From Akanthomyces muscarius (Eukaryota > Ascomycota > Sordariomycetes > Hypocreales > Cordycipitaceae): a stretch of 64,000 nucleotides of DNA. Every line of letters starts with the position of its first letter. The stretch's first letter is position 1. The notes below the pieces were generated by a model that was not told the origin of the DNA, ran no database searches, and saw only the letters and a list, made by a program, of their open reading frames with translations. Shown here piece by piece: positions 45,884-57,487 of this stretch. The position numbers and the translations under genes are program-made. The DNA lies in the NCBI RefSeq assembly GCF_028009165.1, contig NC_079242.1:2232001-2296000 (forward strand), written 5' to 3'.

Positions 45884-47743
45884 CTACTCGTTGGGAATCA
45901 CCGCATGCTCCTCGTCCTCGCCAACGCTGCTCGCAGACGGGCTCTGCTCGTCTAGCTCCCGCACGTAGAAAGCCGACGCTAGAACGAACAGTCCTCCAAT
46001 AGCCAGCACAAAGGCAATGCTGTTGTCACCCGGCGTGCCGCGCGGCTTCTGCCAAATCTTGAAAATGATGCTCGAACCCACGTTGGCAAGAATTTGAGGC
46101 GCCGCAATAGCCATGTTATGGATGCCCATTACAACCCCCGCTTCATCTTGCTTTTCATCTTCCACGACGGGAGCCACTTCCCCGCTTGGCAGTCTCTCCA
46201 GAGGTGTAAGTTCGGCTGGCTCCCGCGCCCGCTGCAGCTTCTGAGCGCGCTGCAGCACATCGCGGCGGCTAATCTCAGCACTGATTATGGCGTAAGGAGC
46301 CCACAGAGTCATGGCCCATGTGATGCCGGCAATGCCAATCAGCGCGGTGGCAGCTTCCACGGATCGTACAACTAGAGTGCATAGCATGGCTCCGGCGAAG
46401 AGGATCAGCGATCCGAACCAAGCCCTGTTCAGTGTGAAGCCAGGAATGCGGAGACGATCGAGCATGGTGCGTTTCTGATTGCGTCGTGCATGGTAGGCAG
46501 GCGCAGGCTGGCTCAGAGCCGCCTGGCTGTCGTATGTGGGTGCAATGAAGAATGGCAACAGCACATTTGTGAGCAGACTCACTATCGAATTCACGAGGAG
46601 CGCAAAAGAGCCAATGCGTGTAGCTTGCTCATAGAGCTCGTCAAGCTGTTCTGGCGTCATGTGAGGATTCTTTTCAAGATGCGGCTGAACGTAGATCTCG
46701 CCAATATATGACGATGAGTAAAAGAGCAGAGGGAAGAATCCAACCCAGCCGCAGAATTGTACCTGACAAACGCGCTTGATCTGGGGAGGTAGTCGCTTGA
46801 TGGACTTGAAGACCGCAACGAAGAAGGCAAAAATGCCTGGATTCTTGGGTGCGGCCGCACCATTCTCACGCGGGTCTCGCTCGCGGACGGAGACGCAGCT
46901 AATAACGACCGTAATTGTCAAGCATATGCTGGCAATGGCACAGAGAATCTGGAATTGGGTTTGACCCAAAAACCAAAGAGGCTTGGTCAGATTGATGTAA
47001 CCAGCTATGAAGCCGAGGATATTGCCGATGCCAATGAGTCGGCTGGCCATGGCGTTGGCAGCTTCTTGTTGGTGGGCGGGACCACAGTCTACGATGAAGG
47101 CGCGGATGGCAGCCTGGAGGGCATTGATGGCAACATCAAGCACATAGATGCCGATGACGGCAGCGACAATGATGGTCGTCTTGGCAAAGTGCGAGTCGTC
47201 GTGGATGCCGAAGAGCGACATGACGCTACCCAAAATTTCCTTGACCCAGGAGAGAAATAGCAGGGACAAGACGGTGCCGATTGTGCTTCCAATCATGAAT
47301 GGCTTGCGTTTACCCCATGAGATACGGCAGTTGTCGCTGAGGATGCCAATGTAAGGCTGCACGAGGGTGCCCGTCAGCGGGCCGGCAATCCAGACCAGAG
47401 CCATGAGCGACTTGCTCAGCCCAAGCGAGAGCAGATAGGGCGAGCCATTCGAGAGCTCGACAGACCAAGCGATTTGCAGGCCACCGATGCTGAGCGTCAA
47501 GAGTGTGAGGTACCAGATACTCTTGGTGGCCTGGCTGGGGTCAGCAACCTGCTTCCTCCCATCTGAGCTGCCGCGATTGCCATCAGCGTCGCTGGCAGCG
47601 AGCAGCGGAGAGTCCTCTCGTATCGTTTCGAGCTCCTGCTCTGGCTCTGGCTCCAAGATGTGGAGGCCACTCTCCTGGGCCGCCTCACTGAGTGGCTCGT
47701 CCGGTGATGCGGCACCACGCGAGGTCGGGTTATGCGAGCCCAT
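45884..47743 (-). CDS. GPH/SUT-type sucrose or alpha-glucoside:H+ symporter
   Basis: An intronless gene of 619 aa started at ATG 47741-47743 (MGSHNPTSRGAASP); the frame is open further upstream but has no earlier ATG. A polar ~75-residue N-terminal tail contains EDSPLL (about residues 43-48), an acidic dileucine. Twelve membrane segments follow. The loop 2-3 signature SDNCRISWGKRKPF (about 136-149) is the SUT/GPH form of the MFS RxGRR motif. There is a large central loop (about residues 405-450) and a long loop after segment 10 (RAREPAELTPLERLP). Family knowledge: fungal relatives such as S. pombe Sut1 import maltose and sucrose with protons. Substrate is inferred only. The dileucine could route the protein to the vacuole. 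The nearest plus-strand neighbour upstream is the cysteine-rich peptide gene, 2.3 kb away. Confidence 0.93.
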   Translation of the reverse strand: MGSHNPTSRGAASPDEPLSEAAQESGLHILEPEPEQELETIREDSPLLAASDADGNRGSSDGRKQVADPSQATKSIWYLTLLTLSIGGLQIAWSVELSNGSPYLLSLGLSKSLMALVWIAGPLTGTLVQPYIGILSDNCRISWGKRKPFMIGSTIGTVLSLLFLSWVKEILGSVMSLFGIHDDSHFAKTTIIVAAVIGIYVLDVAINALQAAIRAFIVDCGPAHQQEAANAMASRLIGIGNILGFIAGYINLTKPLWFLGQTQFQILCAIASICLTITVVISCVSVRERDPRENGAAAPKNPGIFAFFVAVFKSIKRLPPQIKRVCQVQFCGWVGFFPLLFYSSSYIGEIYVQPHLEKNPHMTPEQLDELYEQATRIGSFALLVNSIVSLLTNVLLPFFIAPTYDSQAALSQPAPAYHARRNQKRTMLDRLRIPGFTLNRAWFGSLILFAGAMLCTLVVRSVEAATALIGIAGITWAMTLWAPYAIISAEISRRDVLQRAQKLQRAREPAELTPLERLPSGEVAPVVEDEKQDEAGVVMGIHNMAIAAPQILANVGSSIIFKIWQKPRGTPGDNSIAFVLAIGGLFVLASAFYVRELDEQSPSASSVGEDEEHAVIPNE

Positions 47744-50022
47744 TGTAGAGCGAACTTTGACGTCTTTCACCGTCGTTGTGCGATGGGGTGCGGCTTGCTA
47801 TGGCTTTCGCGCTGTCGCGGCGATGACGATGACTGTATGGAGCTACTTACAGGGCCGCATCCGCAGTGGGTGAATTGTGCGTCGTGTCCTGTGGAGGCTG
47901 AGAACAGGCCAGGAACATGCTCCTCTATTGGAGACGGCGGTGCCTGGGCGAACAAGACGCGAAACAGAGCCAAGTCTAGCCTCGGAATGATGATGGCTAC
48001 AAGTGCGCGATGCCCAGCGATTGTCCTGTGTGATTTGTTGTGATGGGCTACGCCTTTTGCTAGGCGTGTTGAGTGTACAAGCGTCCAACGATAATGTTTG
48101 ACTGGTTAGGTACCTAGTCAGCAGGGCTGAATAGTCATCACCTGGCCCCGACCAGTCACGAGCGAGCTGCCGATCCGGTCAAATTCACCAGCCGAACCAC
48201 AGCGATGTGGTCTCTCTCGTCATGGCAGCGGCAGTGACTGGTATCTCATCTACGAAGAGTATTGTCTCTTTTTTCCTGACGCCAGGTGGCAGATGTAGTT
48301 ACCGGTAGATCTTGGACGCCAGAACAAGGTGCAAGCATGCGGAGCCGTCAAGTCGAGGTGACAGCGCACAGCGACAGACTAACGCAGGCAGGTGGGCGCT
48401 AAAAGGTTCGCTGTAGACCGCTGCGTCAAGCCACTGTGCCGCCTGGAACTAGGCAAAGCCTCGTTTTGAGTCTTGAAACGGGCTCCAAATGCGTTTCAGT
48501 GCACTGGCTCATGCGCGTGTGTTAATGCCGCTGCCAGCGTGATGTGGGACATTTATTACGCCAAGTATGCGTCTTGTCTTGATATCAATCAGGGCTTGCG
48601 GTCCCTCGCTTCGAGTCAGTCGGTGGCCAAATCGAACCTGGTGCTGAGTAGTGTGCATGTCTCACAATGACACTCAGACCCGACAGCGAGATGGAGAGAA
48701 AGGCAACGAAGATCAAAGGTGAATGCAAGAGGCAGCCATCTGATACTCTTCCCGTCTTACATGCATGAAAACGTCAGTCCAAATCTCCCTCGACGAGTTG
48801 ACAGCCAGTACCTGCGCACGCTGCGCGACGCAAGGCGCAAGGCACTCTTATGTGGACACCAGAATGGCATGTATAACTCTGGATCTGTCTTTCAATGAGA
48901 CTTTTCCATCGTTGGTTTTTCCTTCTTCTTCTGCTCGTCTCAGCTTGAGCAATGACTTGTTTTCTTCTTGCTGCTGTCATGCTTTTTCTCCTACATTGGC
49001 GCCATAAAAAGCAAACCGTTCCACGGTGCAGGAACAGAACCGAGATGTGCGGGTTCTGCTGCGGGGAGATTCCAGAAGTCGAGTGGTGCAACACTTCTCG
49101 AGTCCGCTGGCCGTGGCGCCTGATTCCCCTCGGATGAACAAAAGCAAAAGTAGAAAAAGGCAAGCGGCTGAAAAAAAGGCAGCAAAGAACGGCTGTAGAC
49201 GCATGATCACGGCCGTTTTCTGGAAGCTAAAGATGGTGGCTTCGGCATTTACAACAAGGCAAGTGGGGGAAGCGGATAGTCCCGGGGTAAACAAAGTGGC
49301 GGCGACGGGCCACGATGGTTTCCGCACCGTTCGTAGACACAATTGTGTATTTGGGTGGAACAAGCAGGGCGACAAAGTTGATTGATGGGTATTGCGCCGT
49401 CGGGGCTCATCACATTCGCGCCATCACGACTCGAGCTATACGAGCTGTCTCCATTACAGATTACTTCTGGCTACCCAAGTCGGCCAGTGCCGCCACCCCG
49501 CGACAAGAAAGCAAAGTCTGGACCGTAGCTTTCATGCGAAGCATCACCGCCACTATCCAAGTGCCCTTCCTATTCTGTCAAGTAGACGACCGTTCATCGG
49601 CCTATGGCCCACACGCGAGATGCAAGATACCCGCACCCACGGAGCGATGGAAGGCAATGATTAGGCTATTGTATAAGCTCGTGACTAGGCCTCCATACAC
49701 CGACAGCCCGAAGATGGAGTATCCGAACCCAGCTGCTCAATATACAGACTTCAGCTGAAAAGCCTCAATCCAGAATGCTGCATACATCTCCAGCGCCGTG
49801 CATGGAAGTTGGCTAGTTCTGCTTCGTTTCTGTGGTGGCTGCTCACGAGGAGGAAGAAAACGGCTGACTTGACCTGTAGATGAGCAGTCGAGACTTTGAT
49901 CGTTTGCAGTATAAATACACTGCTTGACGCCGTCTGCAATTCGATTTTCGTAGCATCAAGCTAAACAACTTCTTCCATATACTCCTCCTCTTCACCAATA
50001 TCAATATCCACTCTTCTCAATC
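47744..50022. other. 2.3-kb divergent region, sugar transporter / secreted peptide
   Basis: It contains both promoters, with a good TATA box for the peptide gene at 49910-49917. Open frames (for example 49315-49758 plus) have no recognisable domain, and no further gene is supported. Confidence 0.6.
49910..49917 (+). promoter_or_regulatory. TATA box of the cysteine-rich peptide gene
   Basis: TATAAATA lies 113 bp before the ATG, followed by a pyrimidine-rich leader with CAATATCAATATCCA and TTCTTCC words. This compact arrangement is typical of strongly expressed small secreted protein genes in filamentous fungi. Confidence 0.7.
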
Positions 50023-50229
50023 ATGAAGTTCACCACCGTTCTCGTCGCTGCCTTTGCCGGCCTCGCCGTGGCCACCCCCGTCGGCAACGAGGAGGGCCTT
50101 GACAAAAGATATACCGACTTCAACGGCTGCATGACGACTTGCAACACGCCCACCTGCGCCATCAAGAACTGCTACCAGTGGTGCTTCAAGGTCTGCTGCG
50201 GCCAGTACCCTGGACACGCCGGCTGCTAA
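50023..50229 (+). CDS. Secreted eight-cysteine peptide precursor with Kex2 site
   Basis: This 68-codon intronless gene was recognised by its layout. A signal peptide (residues 1-17, MKFTTVLVAAFAGLAVA) is followed by a short acidic propeptide (18-27) and a Lys-Arg Kex2 processing site (K28-R29). The 39-residue mature peptide starts at Y30 and contains eight cysteines at 36, 40, 45, 50, 54, 58, 59 and 68 (spacing 3-4-4-3-3-0-8), which could form four disulfides. The last residue is cysteine. Codons are GC-ended, suggesting good expression, and a TATA box sits 113 bp upstream. I cannot match the spacing to a named family. By layout it could be an antimicrobial peptide, an effector-like small secreted protein or a signalling peptide. 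Activity cannot be inferred. Confidence 0.85.
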   Translation: MKFTTVLVAAFAGLAVATPVGNEEGLDKRYTDFNGCMTTCNTPTCAIKNCYQWCFKVCCGQYPGHAGC

Positions 50230-53200
50230 GCAAAGCTACGAAAGTGGTTTCGGAGGGCCCTTTGTTGATGATATTTGAGAGGAGGAAAAACGCCCTTGGA
50301 TCGTTCTACGAAAGTTGCTCGGCGAGTCTCAGCCTCGCCTCCCAATTGTCGGACTAGATATCGGGCCAGATGCCGGACATAACAAGGACTTGTTTCACGT
50401 GTACATATTGAAGGGGAGGGGTTACATATCGAAAATACAAAGTACTGGTACAACTGGGCATCGTGTTTGTGCGCAACTATATCGCACGCGTGTTATGATT
50501 TGTGTGCAAGTGGCTCAGCAACGGTGACCCCGTCAGCATTGCTCGGCACGTCTGGACGATGGCAAATGGGGTGGCAACATAGCGGGCGGTCCACGGAGAC
50601 ATACCATGTCATCAACGTTCCGGCGGTTCCATGGCTGGCGCGGGTCGGCTCTTGCTGGGACGAGATGGGGTGAGCGAGACGATGCTCGTTGCTGACGCAT
50701 CGGCTCGGTCGCGGACTTGTTGTGGTACTTGGTGCAGTGCCATCACAGCCCAGAACTACCGAGTCCTGGCGCCCGTGTTTACAAAAGCACAAATTTCGTA
50801 GTCTTGTCCAATCCGCGACGCGATGGGCTGGCGTCGTTTCGTGCAGCGATGACAAGTAGCAGTACCGGTTGATTGGTACGGGTTGATCGCTCAGAGGCAC
50901 AGGCCGGGAGGGACCTGCAGCGATATTACCAGGATGGTACTTGGCATCTTGGGTACCCTACCAACTACCTACTTGTCTGCCTCGCCTGGCAAGGTCAACT
51001 TGTAAACACGACTTGCAAGGTGACATTTTGTGAAGTTGCAGTGCTTCATCCACTTTCCAGGCTAGCTCTCTGTGCTAAAAAGTGCTAAATGTGTCTGTGG
51101 TGGCCTGAAATCGACACGCGACCGCCGCCAGCGCCCAAAGTGCAAAAATGTGCGTCCAGTTTCTGTCAAGGCGGCCCGCTTTTGGATGCCACGGGCTAGA
51201 GGCCCCACCGAGCTGCTCTTTTCAGGATTGATGAGGACCAAGTCGTCGCTCTTTTTTTTTCTGTCTTGGAAATGGGCATTTCGGGTGACTTGTTTCCTGG
51301 CGACGCGGTGCTGGACCCTCTCCCCTTGTGGCCCCAGGTAGACCCTAGAGAAGGGGAAGAGGCGGAGAGATGCTGGCACAGGTGCGACTCTGCAGTGGAA
51401 GAGTCCAGCCCGCGCGGCGCCGCCATCAAGCCCACGCCTTTTGTTTTTGTTTTTGTCCCTTGCTTCTGACAAAACTAGCGCAGGAAAAAAAAAAAAGAAG
51501 CAAAAAAAAGTTTGCAGATTGGGACGGCGCTGCTGGTCAACGTCGACGATTTTCTACAGAAGTTGAGAAGCACACCCGGAGACGACAGGGGCTTACGGGG
51601 GGGTACCCGCCTTTTGCACGCGCCCTGGCATGCTTGGTCACTGTACCTGGCGGCCCAACTGTGCGGGCACGGGTCGCTTCCGCGGGACGCTGCGAGCCCC
51701 GTCGAGGAACCCAGCCACCGCTGCTGCGACTGCCTGAAACCAAAGTACCTCCCTGAGCCCGCCGCCTGCCCTCTGAGGGGTCTGACATCAGGCACACTGT
51801 AGCAGTACCTGGATACATTTCTGCCGGTACCTGGCCTGGTCTGGCCACCCCTGAATCCACCTCCAGTGCGGCCCTCCTTTTATCAGACGCAGAGACCAGA
51901 GCAAGCAGAGGTACTGTTGGGCTGACGCTTGTCTTTCGAGGTACTTTGGACGGCTTGTTGGCCCTCTTTCTGACGAGGAATACTCCGTAGCACAAGGCCC
52001 CCCCCCTTTGCTTTTCTCACGCGCTTTGTGACTCGTTTTTCCTTCTTTTTCCCATTTCCCTCTGGTTCTTCTCTGCCCCTCTCCCACCCCCCAGGTACTC
52101 CCTCGCGTAGAGCTGTTGGCTCCAGTACCGGCCCGTCACCCCAGCCCGCTGCAGAATCATAGGTAGCAGTTCGCGACTCGATACCAGGCGCTCGCATTGT
52201 AGATACTTTGCACGTTTTGAGCCAGGCCGACCTCTGCGAAAGCAAAAAAGGGTCCCAGGAGCTCGGGCCGGCACGCCTCCCATACTAGCGGTTTAGTAAG
52301 GGCCCTGCAGTCTACCAATAGCTGCTGTAGGCTGCGTGCTGGGCTTCGCCGCTGCGACAAGGCACCTTCAGCGAGTCCCCCCTTCTGTAATTTTTCTTTT
52401 CTCTGCTGCTGGTTGTTCTCTCCCCCCCCCTCAACATTCCCCACGCCACGCCCACGGTTGCTGAACACCCACCAGAAACCCGCCACAACGTCGTGCTTGT
52501 CTCTGGATTTCGACGCTCCTTCAGCGACTGCAACCACTGCGATTCAGTGTCTCCCTACCAACAAGTGCCTGCGCCGCCCACACCCCCTTCTTCTGCTCAC
52601 TCACCTGGACTGTTCTCATCGTTGCCTCTCTCTCTTGCTTGCTTGCAAACACACACCATCTTTCGCTTCTTTTCAAAGCCCCGAAGCCTTTTTTTTCGCG
52701 TCCGTTCATCGACGCAAGAAAAGGTTTCTTTGGCTCAGCCCCAGCTCATCGATCCAGGAACACGCGCGCACTAATATCAGCTGCTTTTCCGGAGCTTCCA
52801 GGTACCCGAGGGCGGCTCGCACTCACACCACCACACACACCCTGGCCGCGACGCCAACGATCTCCTTTTCTCCCCTAATATCACTGCTATCCACTCTGCA
52901 ATTACACTCACTCCAGTCGCTCCTTTCTTCGTCTGAGCCCTGCTTTGCGTCCAATTTCCATTTCGCATCTTGTGTCTTGCATACCGAAACTCTCTTTCGT
53001 CCTTCTGCATCGTCCCGCCTCAGACACACTGCTTCGACGTAACACCATCCGCCACGCCTCATCCTCAAACCGACTCGACGCGACTCAATCTTCTCCCGGC
53101 TACAGCTTCACCAGACCGTCTCTTTGCATGCAATCGCAATAGATCACCGGCTCGACCGCTGAGCCCACTCTCAGCCCTCCCTCAGGTCCTCCCGTTCGTG

Positions 53201-53302
53201 TCGCTCGAATCGGTCTGACCTGATAGGCCCTGTATCCCTACCTATCCGGCCTGCAGATACCCTTTGCAGAGCAACACCTGCACCCGACCCAGCTTCGTCA
53301 AA
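50230..53302. other. 3.1-kb intergenic region upstream of the RCK/MAK kinase
   Basis: No gene is supported. It contains many GGTACCTG/AGGTAC words (50950, 51605, 51800-51840, 51895, 51940, 52090), and from about 52380 to the kinase ATG a strongly pyrimidine-rich zone that is probably promoter and a long leader. Several overlapping short frames with Ser/Leu/Pro-rich products are artefacts of that composition. Confidence 0.65.
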
Positions 53303-55668
53303 ATGACCGTAACTAGCGAACTCACCCACCGTGGCCAGCCTCACAGCTCGCTTACTCTGGAGGATCGGTTCGAGGTTCTCAAGGAAATCGGTGATGGCTC
53401 TTTTGGCAGTGTCGTTCTCGCCAGAGTCCGTACCGCTGGTGCCAATGTCGCCCGACGCGGCTCTGTTGTATGTTTGCCATCGCCGGCCCTTCCGCCCGAA
53501 CTTGCACCATGACGCTAACTGCAACTCACTAGGTCGCTATCAAGTCCATGAAAAAGACATTCGACTCGCTACAGCCATGTCTCGAGCTCCGCGAAGTCGT
53601 CTTCCTCCGAACCATCCCTCCTCACCCGCACCTGGTCCCCGCGCTTGACATTTTTCTCGACCCGTACAGCAAGAAGCTGCACATTTGTATGGAATACATG
53701 GAAGGCAATTTGTACCAGCTCATGAAGGCCCGCGACCACAAGTGCCTCGACAATACCAGCGTCAAGAGCATCCTACTGCAGATTATGCACGGTCTCGAGC
53801 ACATCCACGCCCATCAGTTCTTCCACCGGGATATCAAGCCAGAAAACATCCTCGTCTCTACCTCATCACATCAAGAGTCGTCAAACTCCTTCCGACGCTA
53901 TTCCGCTCTCGTCACGCCGCCTTCAACGCCGCCGCAATACACGGTTAAACTCGCAGATTTTGGCCTCGCTCGTGAGACCCATTCTAAGCTGCCATACACG
54001 ACTTACGTTTCCACAAGATGGTACCGCGCCCCTGAAGTTCTTCTTCGAGCTGGCGAGTACTCTGCTCCTGTCGATATCTGGGCCGTCGGCGCCATGGCCG
54101 TCGAGATTGCTACCCTGAAGCCGCTTTTCCCTGGAGGAAACGAAGTGGACCAGGTCTGGCGAGTCTGCGAAATTATGGGCAGCCCTGGTAACTGGCATAA
54201 CAAGTCTGGGCAACGCGTTGGCGGTGGCGATTGGAGAGAAGGCAACAGACTTGCTAGCAAGCTTGGCTTCTCCTTCCCCAAGATGGCGCCTCATGCCATC
54301 GACACGATTCTGCAAGCTCCTCAATGGCCTGCGTCTCTTGCACACTTCGTCACCTGGTGTCTGATGTGGGATCCCAAGGCTCGCCCCACATCTACACAAG
54401 CGTTGGCACATGAATACTTTGCCGACGGTGTCGACCCTCTTCGCCCCAGATCTGCCGCTTCTAAGATCCTCGGCCGCAAGCAGTCTGACCTTGGTCGTCC
54501 AGCCAAGGAGTCATCCTCGGGAACTACCTCGTCTAGGTCGTCATGGTTCCGCAAGTCACTCATTGGCCGAAGCGAAGCTCCCGAGACTGTGGCTGCGAGG
54601 GAGCTTGGCCCGCGCCCGGCTGTTGTACATGCTGCTTCTGCCAACGACCTGAAGTCGCGAACAACCAAGCGCAGTACATGGACCAACGGTCTGAGCACCG
54701 TCGCTCCCATGCCCATCCTTCCCAGCATTCGACCCATATCACCACTCTCAGATGCAGTCACGGCTCGCGGCAACAATGGACCAGCTGATGCCCCGCCACC
54801 GGTTGGCATCTCCCAGGAAAAGAAGAAGCTCGGCAGACAACTTTCTGTCGCTTCCAGCACCAACAACTACAATACCGAAATGCACCGCCAGCAGGCTGAG
54901 CGTGCGCTGAACGGCCAGTCTGGACTTGCCTCGCCCCCTAGTGGCCAAAAGGAAAGCTTCTTTTCGCACCTCCGCAAACGCGCACGACGATTCTCCGGTC
55001 GCCACCAACCCCCTGTCTCGCCTGCTTTTGAAGAGATGGAGGCACAAGTCGGCTGTGGTCCCTGGAACAGCAACAGGTCATCCTTGGTTGTGGATCAGTC
55101 CGGAGCCCCGAAACCAGAAGTATACGAATCTCTTGATCGTGCTCTCCAACATCCACAGAACGGTGCTGCCCCGGTTCCTCCTATGCACCAGGCTTCGTCG
55201 GCAAGCAAACTCAAGCGACACCACTCGCTTCCCCAACAGCAGCCTCGTTCCGTCGATAACCTCATCGGCGCCGCACGAGGTGGCCCAATCTCAAGCCGCA
55301 CACGCCGCTCACAGGCAACCCACGGTGTGCACCAGTACGAGGCACCCGCTGAAGAGGACGAGCTGCTGGACGAAGTCCTCAACTCTACTCAACATGCCAT
55401 GAACCGCCTGGATGGAACCAACCGCAAACCCCTCCGTCAGTCGATCAGCAACATCGGCCTTACTTCTCAGCCGTACCCTAGCCCGTCACCATCGGCCAAC
55501 GGCAGTCAGATCCTGTTCGCTGACGGCACTGACGCCATGACCCCGCGGCCTCTGGACCTTGGCAAGAAGCACAACAGCCAGTACAAGTGGCCCACGCCCC
55601 CGTACGAGGGTGGCGAGTGGAATTCTTCAAGCTCCAACAACCTTTGGGCTGCCGGCCACCGAGTTTGA
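53303..55668 (+). CDS. RCK/MAK-type (Ime2/Crk1-like) protein kinase
   Basis: Two exons (53303-53467 and 53533-55668; intron 65 bp) encode 766 aa. The intron lies just before the VAIK lysine, and joining gives RGSVVAIKSMKKTF. Kinase landmarks are the Gly loop G30-x-G32-x-x-G35, K59, HRDIKPEN (D155), DFG (197-199), the activation motif T211-T212-Y213 followed by VSTRWYRAPE, and ...DIWAVGAMAVE. A 26-residue Ser/Pro-rich insert (about 165-190) separates the catalytic loop from DFG. The C-terminal ~430 residues are Ser/Arg-rich and disordered. Family knowledge: RCK kinases (yeast Ime2, Ustilago Crk1, mammalian MAK/ICK) carry a TxY dual-phosphorylation motif and act in meiosis, morphogenesis and environmental response. 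I infer a developmental or stress role. TTY replaces the more usual TEY/TDY. Confidence 0.93.
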
Positions 55669-57487
55669 GACCGCGAAAAAATCTAGCCGCATTCAGGATT
55701 GATGCTCTTCTGCATCGTGATGGCAGGCTGACGATATCTCATCTATACACACCGACTTACACAGCCTCCGCAGGCCAACTGTATTCTTTGCTGTACCACC
55801 TTTGCATTCATCTCGCTCGGCCATAATATCGGATTTCCTCTCGACGGCTATACACTCATTTACTATCGACATCTTATAATATTTCCTTTTTCTGCGACAC
55901 TTCCTATTTCCTTTCTACACGCAAGCTTTGGATTTTTCTCTTCACATCTGCAGCGATCTGCATACCGTTTTTTATACAATACCCCCCCTATAGATTATCG
56001 CGGTTGAGACTCTGAGAAGACCTGTACAGTATTCTTCTCTAAGGGAGAAGCTCTCACCACTGTTGTTTCCTTTGTTATATTTTCATCACTACTCTCCTTA
56101 TATCATTTGCAGAGAGTTCATTCTCTGGGTAGTGGAGTCGCGGCGTTTTTCACTTACTGGGTTACGGCGAATGGCCGAAGATGGTCACACCGAGCAAAAA
56201 AGAAGATTGGGGTTCGGAGTCTGAAGCTTGCCGTACTTGAATTGATGTGCTGGAAAAGAAATTTATCTGACAAATTTGGCCATTTTCCCCGAGTACCAGC
56301 TCTTCACCAACGGTCGATGCGAGTTATTTTGTTCCTTTTGTTTTGAGACCCCTTGAAGGCATGTTGCGTCGATTTGAAACGCAGGGCAAGCTGGACTAGG
56401 CACTGGCAAGCATACGTCGGGACAAGCTATATACACATATTATACCTGTATTTAATCTGCGCTTTTGGAAGAGGAGGAAAGGTGCAGACTGGCTCTGCAT
56501 GGAAGGCTTAGAAGATGAAAGAATGGAATTCAAGGCGAACTGGGTCATCTCTTGGGAATGTGTCTGCCTATAAAAGCCGGTACAATTATGTCAGACTGCT
56601 CGTAGTTCGTCTTTGTTTTATTCGATTGCTGACCTGATGCCGAAGGCCTGGTGAATTGAGGCGTCACGTGCGGACAGCGAAAGGCGACCAGGCTGTGAGG
56701 TTTGGCGGAGCTGAAGTGCCTTCCATCTTGGTGGGGTTTCTGGACAGCTCCAGCTCCAGCTCCGGCTCGTGTTCCCAAAGGCCACCACCTCTGTCCTGTC
56801 TCTGCTACGTCTTGGTCAGGAACAGGCAGCAGAATAAACTGCCCGATCGACAAGCACATAAATAAGCGACCAGTTATCCCTGAAACGGTATTCTGTCTGC
56901 CTGGACGACTTAAAAAGGAACTGCTTTACCCCTAGGTTCCGCTGCGCCCGTTCTTCTTTGCTGCCTTGGTCAGCTCACGATCTGTCATTCTGTGAGCCTC
57001 GTCATCACCCCGCCATCTGGGCAAACGGAGAAGACGAAGCTGGTATAGCAGGAACAGGGTGCTGCGTTGGTGGAAACGCTACGTGGCTTTTTTTTCTCAA
57101 GCAGAGCACCCGCTGCCAGCTATATTTGCACGCGACCTCGATTTCCGCCGACTTGGAGATCGAACGCCTGACAAGGCGCTCACGGTGGTGGCGGAGCGCA
57201 GCGCAGGCACTACCAGTCTTTTGGCGTAAACGGGGGTAAGCTCACAGACTTGCTCATCCACCCACTCGAGCCAGACTCGCAAAAGAACAGAGAAATAATT
57301 GGCGCGAAACTATTTATTCGAAAGGAGAGCAAACGAAAAGGAAGAGAACTTGACGTCGAGCATGGCATCTTGCTGATTTGCTACCACTCGCCATTGACGT
57401 CGGCGCACACCTCCGAGCTGCGCCATACACGACTTGCTGCCACCGCTTCGCAGTCTTCCCAGAGACTCACAATCCCTCGCGCCCAAA
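55669..57487. other. 1.8-kb intergenic region
   Basis: It contains the kinase 3' UTR, with A/T-rich and pyrimidine-rich stretches to about 56100, and the promoter of the Hsp70-like gene. Short ORFs have no recognisable domain. Confidence 0.6.
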
